Source: Streptomyces sp. CBMA152 (GTDB lineage: Bacteria > Actinomycetota > Actinomycetes > Streptomycetales > Streptomycetaceae). Taken from it: a DNA stretch of 64,000 bases. Each line of letters begins with the position of its first letter. Positions within the stretch are counted from its first letter, which is position 1. Made by a program: the position numbers and the translations under genes. Of the stretch, positions 46,607 through 55,656 are shown one piece after another. Location of the stretch: assembly GCF_014596475.1 (NCBI RefSeq), contig NZ_MECJ01000012.1:83418-147417 (forward strand), in the 5' to 3' direction. The notes below the pieces were generated by a model. That model searched no databases and had not been told where the DNA came from. It saw only the letters and a program-made list of their open reading frames with translations.

Positions 46607-48145
46607 ATGACCACCAGCACACTTCCACAAACCCTCACCACTGCGGTCCTGACCAACCCCGTCCCCCTCGCCGTCGGCGAGCAAGCGCAGCTGGACGTCA
46701 TCATCTCCAACGGTGGCCAACAGGACGTGTACTGCGACCAGATCGTCGTGACCCTGCCCGTCGGCAGCCTCGCCCAGGACCTTGTCCACACACACGAGCG
46801 CATCAACACCACCGCCCACGACACCTCCGGCACTTGGACCTTCACCCAGATCCAGGAGGGCGCCGTCGAAGGCATACCCGCCGATGAAGAACACCGCTTC
46901 CACGGCAAAGCCACCCCCACCAGCGGGAGTGAGAAAGCAATCGCCGCAGCAGGACTGCGCCTCCACCTCGACAACCTCCAAATCAACAGCCAAGTCGGAT
47001 CAGCCACCGTCGGAGTCCACGCACACATCCGCCGTCCCGGCGACAGCACCTGGACCTGGGAACACACCCACCACCGCCTCGACAAGTACCCCGCCCGCCC
47101 CGACCTCGTCCCCGTCACCAACCTCCGCATCGTCAAAGGCGGACCCGACAGCAAAGAAGTCATCACCCAAATCAATGCCGGCCAGGAATTCACTCTCAAA
47201 TGGGATGGGCCCGGCGACAAAGTGGCTTACATCCTCTACGGAGCACCTCAGGGCCCCAAGGAGTTTCTGGGATCACAGCATTCCTACACTGTCGAGGGCG
47301 GTATCAAAAGAGACGCCACCTTCACTCTCCTAGCCAGAGCCCAGGAAGTCGGCGGCCATCAAAAAGAGACCTACCTCGCCACCGCTGTTATTGTCACCGA
47401 CCCGGAATTTGACAAGTTAACCGTGGACGGCGTGATCGAAGCGAAAGATGTTGCCGCCAGAGAGAAACTTCTCGTCGGATCAACAAACTTCGGGGATATG
47501 AATAAAGGTGACGTCCGGGTCGGCGGAAAGCTGAACCTCTCCGCGGGCCTCGGCGTGACGGGGGATGTGTCAGTCGACGGCGACATCGAAATGAAGGTCG
47601 GAGATGACGTCCGCGGGAAGTTTGGCAGGAGTAAATCCTTCGATGGAGTCATGCTCCATTCGGCATTCCACGTGACGGGCACGCTGTACGGATACGACAA
47701 AACTCTCACAATCGGCGACATGGCGAAGTTCGAGGAGCCGGTCACGGCTGGAAAGGGTCTCACGGTGAAGGGTACGGCGGACCTTGAGAGGCTGCTGACC
47801 GTGAGCGGCCTGGTGAACCACTGGCTCAGCACGGCCGACGGCGAGACGAAGCACTACACGGCGCTCAACGACGGGTTCGTCATCATGCGCCGTTCGTCCA
47901 ACGGGTCCTCCTGGCAAAAGGTGGCTGTCAGCGTGACGAACGACAGCGACAAGAAAGACGCGCCGGGCCATTACTACTGGCAGAACAACGGGGGCGAGAC
48001 GGGAGACGAGGAGTCCTGGTCGACGGTGACGGTTCCGATCTGCGCGGGAGAGAGGTTCTCCCTGTGGGGCATCGGTGCAGGGGGGCAGGCCAGTGCTCGT
48101 TTCTTGTCGTTCAGTGACCGGTGGCCAGTCAAGGAGGGCGGCTGA
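46607..48145 (+). CDS. Fibre-like protein 1 with distinct C-terminal tip
   Basis: The 512-aa protein resembles a phage-fibre design. Residues 1-190 form a beta domain (LTNPVPLAVGEQAQLDVIIS, DVYCDQIVVTLPVGSLAQDL). A second beta domain extends to about 260. A repeat-type shaft follows (IEAKDVAAREKLLVGSTNFG, then LSAGLGVTGDVSVDGDIEMK). A C-terminal sandwich of about 110 residues ends the protein (ESWSTVTVPICAGERFSLWG). A TTA codon is at 47417-47419. Its paralogue at 50881 shares the first 300 residues but has a different end. The 3' half is richer in A, unlike the C-ending codons of the 5' half, which suggests mosaic origin. Target binding is inferred. Confidence 0.7.
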   Translation: MTTSTLPQTLTTAVLTNPVPLAVGEQAQLDVIISNGGQQDVYCDQIVVTLPVGSLAQDLVHTHERINTTAHDTSGTWTFTQIQEGAVEGIPADEEHRFHGKATPTSGSEKAIAAAGLRLHLDNLQINSQVGSATVGVHAHIRRPGDSTWTWEHTHHRLDKYPARPDLVPVTNLRIVKGGPDSKEVITQINAGQEFTLKWDGPGDKVAYILYGAPQGPKEFLGSQHSYTVEGGIKRDATFTLLARAQEVGGHQKETYLATAVIVTDPEFDKLTVDGVIEAKDVAAREKLLVGSTNFGDMNKGDVRVGGKLNLSAGLGVTGDVSVDGDIEMKVGDDVRGKFGRSKSFDGVMLHSAFHVTGTLYGYDKTLTIGDMAKFEEPVTAGKGLTVKGTADLERLLTVSGLVNHWLSTADGETKHYTALNDGFVIMRRSSNGSSWQKVAVSVTNDSDKKDAPGHYYWQNNGGETGDEESWSTVTVPICAGERFSLWGIGAGGQASARFLSFSDRWPVKEGG

Positions 48146-48149
48146 GTGT

Positions 48150-48446
48150 TCCCGTTCAACCCGTGGAAGCGTTCTGGGCGTTCCGCAAGCGACGGGCGGT
48201 CATGAAAATGGCCTCACAATTGGCGACAAGGTGGTTTCCGAGAGGGGAATCGAGGCCGGTAGTGCCGCCATCAAGGAAAAGCTCCTAGTTGTATCGACAG
48301 ACTTCACGTTCGATTGGAGTGGCTCAAGCGCCGCTGGAGGCAGCTCTACCACCGCACCTCTTCAAAAGGGTCAAAAGTACAAGATCACAACAAACTATGG
48401 CGGCGGCGGAGGCACCGAAGGATACCTATCCCCCATCCTGCCATAA
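48150..48446 (+). pseudogene. Orphan C-terminal tip of a third fibre-like protein
   Basis: A reading frame ending at 48446 contains NGLTIGDKVVSERGIEAGSA, then AAIKEKLLVVSTDF, and ends APLQKGQKYKITTNYG...YLSPIL. This matches the shaft repeat (EKLxVGSTDF) and the terminal sandwich of the 50881 protein (VPLNKDQGYRV...FIPIL). It lacks the N-terminal 300 residues, so it is a detached 3' cassette, not a working gene. Confidence 0.6.
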
Positions 48447-48693
48447 AGGGGATACGGGGAATCATTCCGGAATGCCATTCGTTAGAAATATCTGGAGATT
48501 CGGTTCAACCGTCACCATGTGAGCGGATTCAGAGATTTGCGAATTGATGTCTGGAAATCATTGAGCCGAGAATATTGGCCCGGCCCATCAATGGTGCTAT
48601 AAAAAAGTAGGCAATCGCACCGTTCCCGCGCAATATTCTAAGTCGATGACCCCGGTGCGGTGATCACCGATAACAAGGCCGGTCCGTGCATAG
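48447..48693. other. Spacer before IS1182-type element
   Basis: About 250 bp of comparatively AT-rich sequence follow the orphan tip. No gene or strong structure was found. Confidence 0.35.
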
Positions 48694-50436
48694 TGACTCT
48701 GCTGGCCATTTCACGTGGAAGGTGTGAGGCGGCGGTGGAGGCGGGTGAGTCGTGTGGTCCAACTCCCACTGGGTGTACTGCCGTTGAGCCAGGCATCGGC
48801 GCGGACGATGTTCTGGGCGAGGGCGGTCAGGATGTGCTGGAGGTGGGTTCGCTCCAGCCCTCGGTAGCGGGCGTGGTGGATGTCGCTGCGCCGGGATGCC
48901 TGGGCGATGGTGCCCTCGGCTCCGGAGCGTTGGGCGTAGAGGTGTTTCCACTCGGCGATGGCCTGCTGGGCGCGGATGCGCTGCTGGGCCTCGTATGCGG
49001 TGCGCGGTCGGAAGGTCAGGCAGCGGCCGGAGGTGCCCGAGCGGGTGCACCGCAACCGGTCAGGGCAGCGGAAGCAGCCGACGGGCGGGAAGGTGACGCG
49101 GATGATGGGGACTTGGTCCCGGCTGACGCCGTGCCTCCATGCGCAGGAGGTCTTCCCCTGGGGGCAGGTGACCTGCTGTGCGTCCCAGTCGATGGTGAAG
49201 TGGGTGAGGTCGTAGGTGTCCGGGGTGCGGGCCTGCCAGCCCGAGTCGGGCGGCAGTGGGCCGATCAGATCGATACCGTGCTCGGCTGCCGTAAGGATGT
49301 GGCCGACGCTGGTGTAGCCCGCGTCGACGAGGGCCAGTCCTTCCTGGCCGAGGTCATCGTGCCGGCTGGTGACGGTTTCCACGTCGGCCAGCGACGCCTC
49401 AGTGCTCGCGACGTGGACGATGATCTGCGGACTCCCCGGGGTGCAGACCTCGGTGAGATGTGCTTTGTAGCCGAGCCACCCGTGCCCGCGCTTGTGTCCG
49501 TACCGTGCCTGGGTGTCATACGGGCTGCAGATGCGCACGGCACCGGGAGGCTCGTCATCCTTCACGCGGCGCTGGACGGTGGTGCCATTGCGCAAGAACC
49601 GCTGCACCCATACCTGGCGCAGCACGTCCACCGCGGGCACTTGCCGCAGTCAGTGCGGCGCTGTCGGGGACCAGGTGGCCTCCATCAACCGGTACCCGTC
49701 CCTGCCGGCCTGCAAGGACAGCTCCTCGCGCGCCGAAGCAGCACGGGGCAGACGGTAGTCGGAAGCCCGCTGTCCGTACCGTTCCCACCAGCCAGTCGGG
49801 GGCGGCGACAGCCAGGGCTTCGAGCGCCGCCCGCATCGTCTCCAGGACGAGTTCGAGGTTGCCGAGGGCCCGTACGGCCGCGAGCACGTGGGTGGAGTCG
49901 GTCCGCTGACGGCCACCTCCAGCCAACAGACGCCGCTCCCGCAGCACTTCCAGTACCCGTCCCAGCAGTTGTTCGGGTCCGTTCCCTGCGACCAGCCGAG
50001 TCCGGAACTCGCTGAGCACCTAGGCATCGAAACCCGGATCGGTCAGCTCCAGCGACAGGTAGTACTTCCAGTTCAGCCTCCCGCGAACCGCGTCCGCGGC
50101 CTGACGGTCACTCAACCCCTCGGCGTACTGCAGCACCGTGACCATCGCGAGCCTCGCGGGTGACAGGGCTGGATGCCCGCGCACCGCGAACAGATCGGTG
50201 AACTGGGCGTCCTCGAACACCTCGCCCAGCGCGTCACGGATCCGGATGGCCAGCGCCCCCTTCGGGAACGCGGCACGCGCCACCTGCACCGTCTGCACCG
50301 CAATCTCGTACGACTTCCTCCGCCACATCGACATCGCGGATCACCGCTCCCGGCTCCCCGCGAAACCACGCTTCACGAAGAGGATCCCACCTCGACGAGA
50401 TCCAGAACCCACCACGTGAAATGGCCAGCAGAGTCA
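48694..50436 (-). mobile_element. IS1182-family element, degenerate
   Basis: Perfect 25-bp terminal inverted repeats (beginning TGACTCTGCTGG) occupy 48694-48718 and 50412-50436. The transposase reads on the minus strand. It starts near 50334 (MSMWRRKSYEIAVQTVQV), has an in-frame TAG at 50020-50022 (after DPGFDA), shifts frame near DWLV/ERYGQR, and continues to 48711. No clear target-site duplication was seen. The element is intact at its ends but not autonomous. Confidence 0.85.
48711..50334 (-). pseudogene. IS1182-family transposase, broken
   Basis: The parts in order are an N-terminal segment of 104 codons to the TAG at 50020, a middle segment with GRQRTDSTHVLAAVRALGNL, and a C-terminal segment with VPAVDVLRQVWVQRF, ISSPYDT-like CSPYDTQARYGHKRGHGW and the ending RLTRLHRRLTPST. 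Together they span the length expected for IS1182 transposases, but at least one nonsense codon and one frameshift inactivate it. Confidence 0.8.
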
Positions 50437-50833
50437 TTGCGCTGCCTCACCCTGCTGGTCGACCCCTCCGCCCAGATCCATGCCACCACCGGCATCCCCC
50501 CAGCCTCGACATCCCCGCCCGTTTCACCCAGGGCCCCCTCAGCACCTTCGAACTTTTCTTCCGCGTCGGGCCGTTGCTGACCACTACCCGCACCACCGCT
50601 GGCAACGGCAGCCCTGGCACGCTGCTCGCCGCGCCCTGCCACGCCCGTCCCGGCGAGCCAGCACCTGGACCTGGCACGAACACGACCGCACCGGCACAGA
50701 CACCCCGCTCACAATCACCTCCGCTGACCCCCGCCCCCACCTCCCTGCCGACCCGCCCATCGCCCGCGTCGGCCTCCTCAAGCTCACTGCCACTCCCACC
50801 ACCCAGACCACAGACGACGACAGCACCTCCTGA
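50437..50833 (+). pseudogene. 3' fragment of a second copy of the 1212-aa gene
   Basis: The sequence reads LTLLVDPSAQIHATTGIPP, then changes frame and continues TWTWHEHDRTGTDTPLTITS...IARVGLLKLTATPTTQ before a stop. These match the last 130 residues of the 42919 protein (LTLLVDPSAQVHATTGILPP...VARVGLLKLTPTTVED). The 5' part is absent, and the IS1182 element abuts the fragment. A tandem duplication of the 1212-aa gene end plus fibre gene, followed by deletion, explains it. Confidence 0.8.
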
Positions 50834-50880
50834 CCCTCACCCACCCAACCACTCTGGCCCTCACCTCTCGGAGAATCTCC

Positions 50881-52407
50881 ATGACCACCCCCGCACTGCC
50901 ACAGGCCCTCACCACAGCAGTCCTGACCAACCCTGCCCCTCTCGCCGTCGACCAGCCAGCCCAGCTGGATGTCATCTTTTCCAACCGCGGCCAGCAGGAC
51001 GTGTACTGCGACCAGATCATCGTGACCCTGCCCGTCGGCCACCTCGCCCAAGACCTCATCCACACCCACGAACACATCCACACCACCGCCCACGACACCT
51101 CCGGCACCTGGACCTTCACCCAAGTCCAGGACGGCGCCATCGAAGGCCTGCCCCCCGACGAAGAACACCGCTTCGCAGGCAAAGCCACCCCCGCAGCCGG
51201 AAGCGAAAAGACCATCGCCGCGGCAGGACTACGCCTCCACCTCGACAACCTCCAGATCAACAGCCAGATCGGATCGGCCACCGTCGGAGTCCACGCACAC
51301 ATCCGCCGCCTCGGCGACGAAACCTGGTCCTGGGAACACAACCACCACCGCCTCGACAAATACCCCGCACGCCCCGACCTCGTCCCCGTCGCCAACCTCC
51401 GCATCATCGAAGGCGGACCCGACAGCACAAACGACGTCATCACCCAGATCGACAGGGGAAAGAAAATTACTCTCAGATGGGATGGGCCCGACACCGCCTA
51501 CACCCTCCACAGCACCGTCCTGGAAAACGGAAAAGCGGAAATCGCGAAAGGTAAACGTCACTACACCGTCGAAGCCGGGCTGGTCAAACGCGACACCACC
51601 TTTATCCTTCAGGCCACAAGACAGGACGACGGTCACCAAAAAGACGCCTACCTCACCACCACCATCGGTGTCACCTCACCAAAATTCAACGGCACGATCG
51701 TGGCGCGAGACATTGCCGCAGAAGAAAAACTTATCGTCGGGTCAGAAAACTTCGACGGGATGGAGAAGGGTGACACCTGGGTCGGCGGGACCAGTACATT
51801 CAGAAATGGCATCCAGGGAGAAAAGGAGGAACTCACAGTAAAAGGAAAACTGAAGGCAGCCGGAAACATTGAAGCAGGCAATGTCGCCGTCACTGAAAAA
51901 CTCGTGGTCGGATCAACAGACTTCGGTGACATGAAGAAAGGTGATATTCAAATCCACAATGCATTACGAGGCGGTAAGGAAGTGCTCACACTCGACAATA
52001 ACGTCCGAATCACAGGAAAGGCGACAGTCGACAAGACGTTGGCCGTCAAGGGAACAATACTCGGAAAACCCGATATAGAATGGCCTAGGCTCGAAGAAAT
52101 GCCATGGGAAAGAGTGGCACCCAGCAATGGCATCCTAATAGTGACAATGCGGGTAGAAAGTGCTCATCGTACGCGCAATGTTCACATTGACGCCAAGGTG
52201 GGAAATAACTGGGAGTACATGGGCAGCGCAGTGGTCGACTACGGAGATTCACCCGACACTTGGGGCGGCTCGGCCGTCGTCCCTCTCAACAAAGATCAAG
52301 GATATCGCGTGCGCAACATCGACCCCATCAAAAGCAATGGCGCGGACCATCTTTCAGTATGCTTCATTCCAATTCTCTCCGAAGAGAGCAGTTCGGAAAT
52401 CGAGTAG
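50881..52407 (+). CDS. Fibre-like protein 2
   Basis: The 508-aa protein is closely similar to the 46607 protein over the first 210 residues (LTNPAPLAVDQPAQLDVIFS, AAAGLRLHLDNLQINSQIGS) and moderately to residue 300. The shaft carries two EKLxVGSxxF units (EKLIVGSENFDGMEKGD and EKLVVGSTDFGDMKKGD). The C-terminus is different (VHIDAKVGNNWEYMGSAVVD, then WGGSAVVPLNKDQGYRVRN). A TTA codon is at 51964-51966. The 3' half is A-rich. The order and spacing repeat the arrangement of the first fibre gene behind the 1212-aa gene. Confidence 0.7.
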   Translation: MTTPALPQALTTAVLTNPAPLAVDQPAQLDVIFSNRGQQDVYCDQIIVTLPVGHLAQDLIHTHEHIHTTAHDTSGTWTFTQVQDGAIEGLPPDEEHRFAGKATPAAGSEKTIAAAGLRLHLDNLQINSQIGSATVGVHAHIRRLGDETWSWEHNHHRLDKYPARPDLVPVANLRIIEGGPDSTNDVITQIDRGKKITLRWDGPDTAYTLHSTVLENGKAEIAKGKRHYTVEAGLVKRDTTFILQATRQDDGHQKDAYLTTTIGVTSPKFNGTIVARDIAAEEKLIVGSENFDGMEKGDTWVGGTSTFRNGIQGEKEELTVKGKLKAAGNIEAGNVAVTEKLVVGSTDFGDMKKGDIQIHNALRGGKEVLTLDNNVRITGKATVDKTLAVKGTILGKPDIEWPRLEEMPWERVAPSNGILIVTMRVESAHRTRNVHIDAKVGNNWEYMGSAVVDYGDSPDTWGGSAVVPLNKDQGYRVRNIDPIKSNGADHLSVCFIPILSEESSSEIE

Positions 52408-52666
52408 TTCACTGCCGGACACCGCGACACATCGAGCCGGATGGCGCGGCCGCCTACCTACACCACCCCTGATCGGCGAATGATACATAGGCAACCCTCC
52501 GATTCTGATTGGATAACTAAATACACACTGTGACCACCGTCGAGAATTCCCGACAGAATCAGACCAGCAGAGGCCTCTCAGAAAACGTCAAATGTGAGGT
52601 TTTCACGCTAGAGTCATTCAATTATTCTATGCTGTAAAAGTCGCACTGCCCCTCAAGGAGGAGAAT
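52408..52666. promoter_or_regulatory. AT-rich intergenic region upstream of the endolysin-like gene
   Basis: About 260 bp of unusually AT-rich DNA contain GATTCTG (52501) and its inverted partner CAGAATC (52554), and the near-palindrome GTGAGGTTTTCAC near 52596. A promoter for the 52667 gene is likely here. The gene has AAGGAGGAG six bases before its ATG. Confidence 0.5.
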
Positions 52667-54298
52667 ATGCCAAGGGCACAGGATGTCATTTCTGTTGCAT
52701 CCGCAGAGGTCGGATATCGTGAGGGTCACAGTAATGGCCACTGGAATAATCAGCAGAAGTTCAGTCCCACGGTTCCTGGTCTTGAGTGGTCCCAGGGGCA
52801 GGCGTGGTGTCATACGTTTGTTTCCTGGGTTTTCCGGCAGGCGCGGATACCGGGTCTGGCGCCAGTGACCGCCTCGTGCGCGACCGGCGTCGAATGGTTC
52901 AAAAGCCGGAATGCTTTCTCCGCATACCCTGCGACGGGAGCCGTCGTGTACTTCGGCTCCGGAGGCGGCAGTCACGTGGGAATTGTCGAGCGCTACGACA
53001 GCACCCACGTGTACACGATCGAAGGCAACACAAACGAGAGTGGTTCTGCCGAGGGGGACGGTGTGTACCGGAAGCAGCGGCTGCGCCGGGACCCCTACGT
53101 CTATGGCTACGGATATCCGGCGTACGCGGAGGGCATCGACTCTGCGGACCCGGCCTGGGGCCGGAGCCACCCGAAGCCCGTACCGGAGCCAGAGGATGAT
53201 CTGCCGTGGGTGTCCTTCCAGCAGATCTACTGGGCAGCCACCCACACGGTGGAGGAACAGCGTGGTCTGGCGGTGCCCGATACCCCGCGCGACGATGTGG
53301 AGAAGGCCCAGGCCGCGTTACAGAAGAAGGCGGGGCTGAGCGGTCACCAGGTGGGGTTATGGGATGCAGCAACCAGGGATGCCTACCGCAGGTGGCAGGA
53401 GACCCTGTACGGTCCGGGCCCGGATTCCGACGGGCTCCCGGGCAGGAGCTCCCTCGTGCTGCTGGGCCGGCAGACAGCCACGTTCCGGGCCCGGGATTTC
53501 GACACTCCCTACCGGCCCGACCCGCCCCCGCCATCGCCCCCGGTGGCGGACGCAGTCTCCTTAGCCGAGCTGCGGCCTGGCCAGGCGAACAACAGTGTCC
53601 GGGTCCTGCAGCGGGCCCTCAGCAAGGAGGTTCCCACCAAGTTCCCAGCGGCATTGCTGGAATCGGCGGAGTACGGCAGGTACGGGGAGAAGACCCGGGA
53701 GGCCGTCGCCCAGGTACAGAGCAACCTCGGCTACAGCGGCAGCGACGCCGACGGCGCCATCGGCGTCAAGACCCTGCGCTCCCTCGCCCAGAAGTACGGA
53801 TTCCGCATCCAGGACGACCGTCAGGACAGCGGCTCGGGGGCCGAGGGGCGGGGCAGGCTCCAGCTCTCCGACGTCGCCTACAACGACCCCGGGGACGCCA
53901 GCGGCGATACCGCGATGCGCGCCTACGCCCAGCGGGCATGCGAGCTGACCGGCATGGACCCCCAGTACGGGGTGCCGGCACTCACCACCATCGCGGGACG
54001 TGAATCAGCCTTCAACCACCCCAAGTGGCGGGTGAACACGACCGATTCGAACGCCTGGGGTCCGCAGATGGCGGACGGGCACCCGCAGAACTGCTCGCGC
54101 GGAGCGACGCAGTGCATCCCCCCGACCTTCGCCGAGCACCACCAGCAGGGCACAGCACTGACCCCGTACGACGTCGTGGCGTGCATGTCCGCGACGATCA
54201 ACTACGTCCGCAGCCGCTACGGAGTGAACCAGTCAGGGTCGAACTTCGCAGCCCGCGTCCAGCAGGCCGACCCGAACCGGCCTCCCCGAGGCTACTGA
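52667..54298 (+). CDS. Endolysin-like CHAP plus lysozyme-type hydrolase
   Basis: The 543-aa protein lacks a signal peptide. An N-terminal CHAP domain (about 1-155) shows Cys48 (QAWCHTFVSW), His103 (GGSHVGIVE) and a TIEGNTN end. Two peptidoglycan-binding-like domains follow at about 205-270 and 300-380 (NNSVRVLQRALSKEVPTKF). A C-terminal lysozyme/transglycosylase domain (about 415-535) has IAGRESAFN, GATQCIPPTFAEHH and ATINYVRSRYG. Two cleavage chemistries in a leaderless protein fit a phage endolysin that needs a holin. Three TTA codons (53318, 53357 and 53561) make it the most UUA-dependent gene here. Confidence 0.8.
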   Translation: MPRAQDVISVASAEVGYREGHSNGHWNNQQKFSPTVPGLEWSQGQAWCHTFVSWVFRQARIPGLAPVTASCATGVEWFKSRNAFSAYPATGAVVYFGSGGGSHVGIVERYDSTHVYTIEGNTNESGSAEGDGVYRKQRLRRDPYVYGYGYPAYAEGIDSADPAWGRSHPKPVPEPEDDLPWVSFQQIYWAATHTVEEQRGLAVPDTPRDDVEKAQAALQKKAGLSGHQVGLWDAATRDAYRRWQETLYGPGPDSDGLPGRSSLVLLGRQTATFRARDFDTPYRPDPPPPSPPVADAVSLAELRPGQANNSVRVLQRALSKEVPTKFPAALLESAEYGRYGEKTREAVAQVQSNLGYSGSDADGAIGVKTLRSLAQKYGFRIQDDRQDSGSGAEGRGRLQLSDVAYNDPGDASGDTAMRAYAQRACELTGMDPQYGVPALTTIAGRESAFNHPKWRVNTTDSNAWGPQMADGHPQNCSRGATQCIPPTFAEHHQQGTALTPYDVVACMSATINYVRSRYGVNQSGSNFAARVQQADPNRPPRGY

Positions 54299-54737
54299 CC
54301 AGCACCGGGGCTGGTGCACCGTCGCTGGTGCCCGGTATCCGCACTGGAAATGCGGGCCCGGGTGCCAGGATGGCCGCGTTTATCTGATGGCCCATCAGAT
54401 GCTGCCCGCCTTCGCGCCGCGCCATTGCCGGCGACGCGTCGTCCGGACTCTCGTTCTGACAGAGACACCGGGCCGGGGCAGTGGGACCGAACAACCCATG
54501 CTGCGAAGTTCGCAAACCCACGTGACGGCCCCGGCCTGATCGCAAACGTCGCGGCGTTGGTGGGCAACTGCCCTGTTGCGCAGCCCCAGCAGATCTGCCA
54601 TCCGGCTCCAGCGTCGGCCCCGGTGCAGTGCCGGACGACACGAACCTCACGGGCCCCATCCATCCCGCTGTGCGTCCTGCAGCGCCACGCGTTTCTCACA
54701 CCGCCACGACGACGAGTTTCAGATATGGGGATCAAGC
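54299..54737. other. Intergenic region with 19-bp palindrome
   Basis: No gene with a good start was found in these 440 bp. A palindrome ATCTGATGG-C-CCATCAGAT lies at 54382-54400 and may be an operator or a hairpin that ends the hydrolase transcript. Confidence 0.45.
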
Positions 54738-55103
54738 ATGCGTGCTCATCTAAATTTTCCGAATCTTGCGGCTCTTGGCTTCGGAATCAGCAGTCTGGGA
54801 AATGCCGTCTACGAGGACGAGACCGACCACAGGATCATCCTTCCGGGGTCGTTTTCCTGGCTCCCTGATGTCTACGCCACACTCGGCTTCGTCATGAGCG
54901 CACTGTGCCTGGCAGCTATCTTCACCGGGAAGAGCCGCCTCGGACTGCTATTGGTATCCGGCTACTTCATGATGGCTGCCGCGGTCTCCGCATTCCATGC
55001 AGAGAACACATCGCTGCATCGCATAGCCGACCTCTTCATCTACGTCGGCCTCTCGGTCGCATCCGGGGCGTGCTGGCTGGCCACCCGGGGAGCAAAACAA
55101 TGA
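54738..55103 (+). CDS. Small polytopic membrane protein, holin-like position
   Basis: The 121-aa protein has three or four hydrophobic segments (LPDVYATLGFVMSALCLAAI, LGLLLVSGYFMMAAAVSAF, DLFIYVGLSVASGACWLA) and short loops. It follows the endolysin-like gene, and its stop overlaps the next small membrane gene (ATGA). Size and position suit a holin or its partner, but sequence does not prove that. Confidence 0.6.
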   Translation: MRAHLNFPNLAALGFGISSLGNAVYEDETDHRIILPGSFSWLPDVYATLGFVMSALCLAAIFTGKSRLGLLLVSGYFMMAAAVSAFHAENTSLHRIADLFIYVGLSVASGACWLATRGAKQ

Positions 55104-55258
55104 ACGAAACCTGGATGCAGATACTCTCTCCGGTCATCGGTGTGCTCACCATCACCCTGCTCCGGATGGTGAACAAATACCTCCCTGAGACCACCGAGTC
55201 CAACCCTTCCGGGCCCCGCCCTCAGAAGGAACCGCCAGACAATGAACCGTCTTCCTGA
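55100..55258 (+). CDS. Single-span 52-aa protein, holin-like position
   Basis: The peptide has one membrane helix near the N-terminus (WMQILSPVIGVLTITLLRMV) and a hydrophilic Pro/Glu-rich tail. It is coupled by an ATGA overlap to the preceding membrane protein. Paired small membrane proteins after an endolysin are common in actinophage lysis cassettes. Confidence 0.55.
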   Translation: MNETWMQILSPVIGVLTITLLRMVNKYLPETTESNPSGPRPQKEPPDNEPSS

Positions 55259-55294
55259 CCAGCAAAAGCGTGGTGAGCCCGAGGAGGATTCGCG

Positions 55295-55606
55295 ATGATC
55301 ACTAATCCTGCCCAGTTCCGCTCCGATCACGGCGACTGCGCGACCTGGAGTGCCGGTGACTTTGAGCTCTATGAGCATCTGGTGGAAGTCTCACAGCCAG
55401 TTTTTGCGCAGGCTCTTCGTGAAGACCTGATCATCGCCGGTAGGCATGCCGAGGGAGACCAGGTTGTCGTTGACATCGTCCCGGGCCCAGCGGCGCACCA
55501 GGCCGACACCGGTGTCCCCGGCCCCAGCCTTCTGCACGGCGTGGAACTGAGGCCTGAATCCGGGCGACCCGCTGAGGTGGGCTGTGTGCGACGGCCGCCA
55601 GAGTGA
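55295..55606 (+). CDS. Hypothetical protein (103 aa)
   Basis: ATG 55295 has GGAGGA six bases upstream. The first half looks folded (DHGDCATWSAGDFELYEHLV, then EVSQPVFAQALREDLIIAG), while the second half is Pro/Gly-rich. No family is recognised. It separates the lysis-type genes from the second beta-rich family. Confidence 0.5.
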   Translation: MITNPAQFRSDHGDCATWSAGDFELYEHLVEVSQPVFAQALREDLIIAGRHAEGDQVVVDIVPGPAAHQADTGVPGPSLLHGVELRPESGRPAEVGCVRRPPE

Positions 55607-55656
55607 AGAAAACAGGAGGCTCTGGTCCTCCCTGACAAAAGGATGGTGCCCGAACC

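Noticed and set aside
48660..50015. Long plus-strand frame across the IS1182 element
   Set aside because: It is antisense to a recognisable transposase and has no homology features of its own.
37980..54298. Complete prophage or contractile injection system
   Set aside because: No terminase, portal, capsid, sheath, tube or baseplate protein was recognised, although the lysis-like and fibre-like genes recall phage parts.
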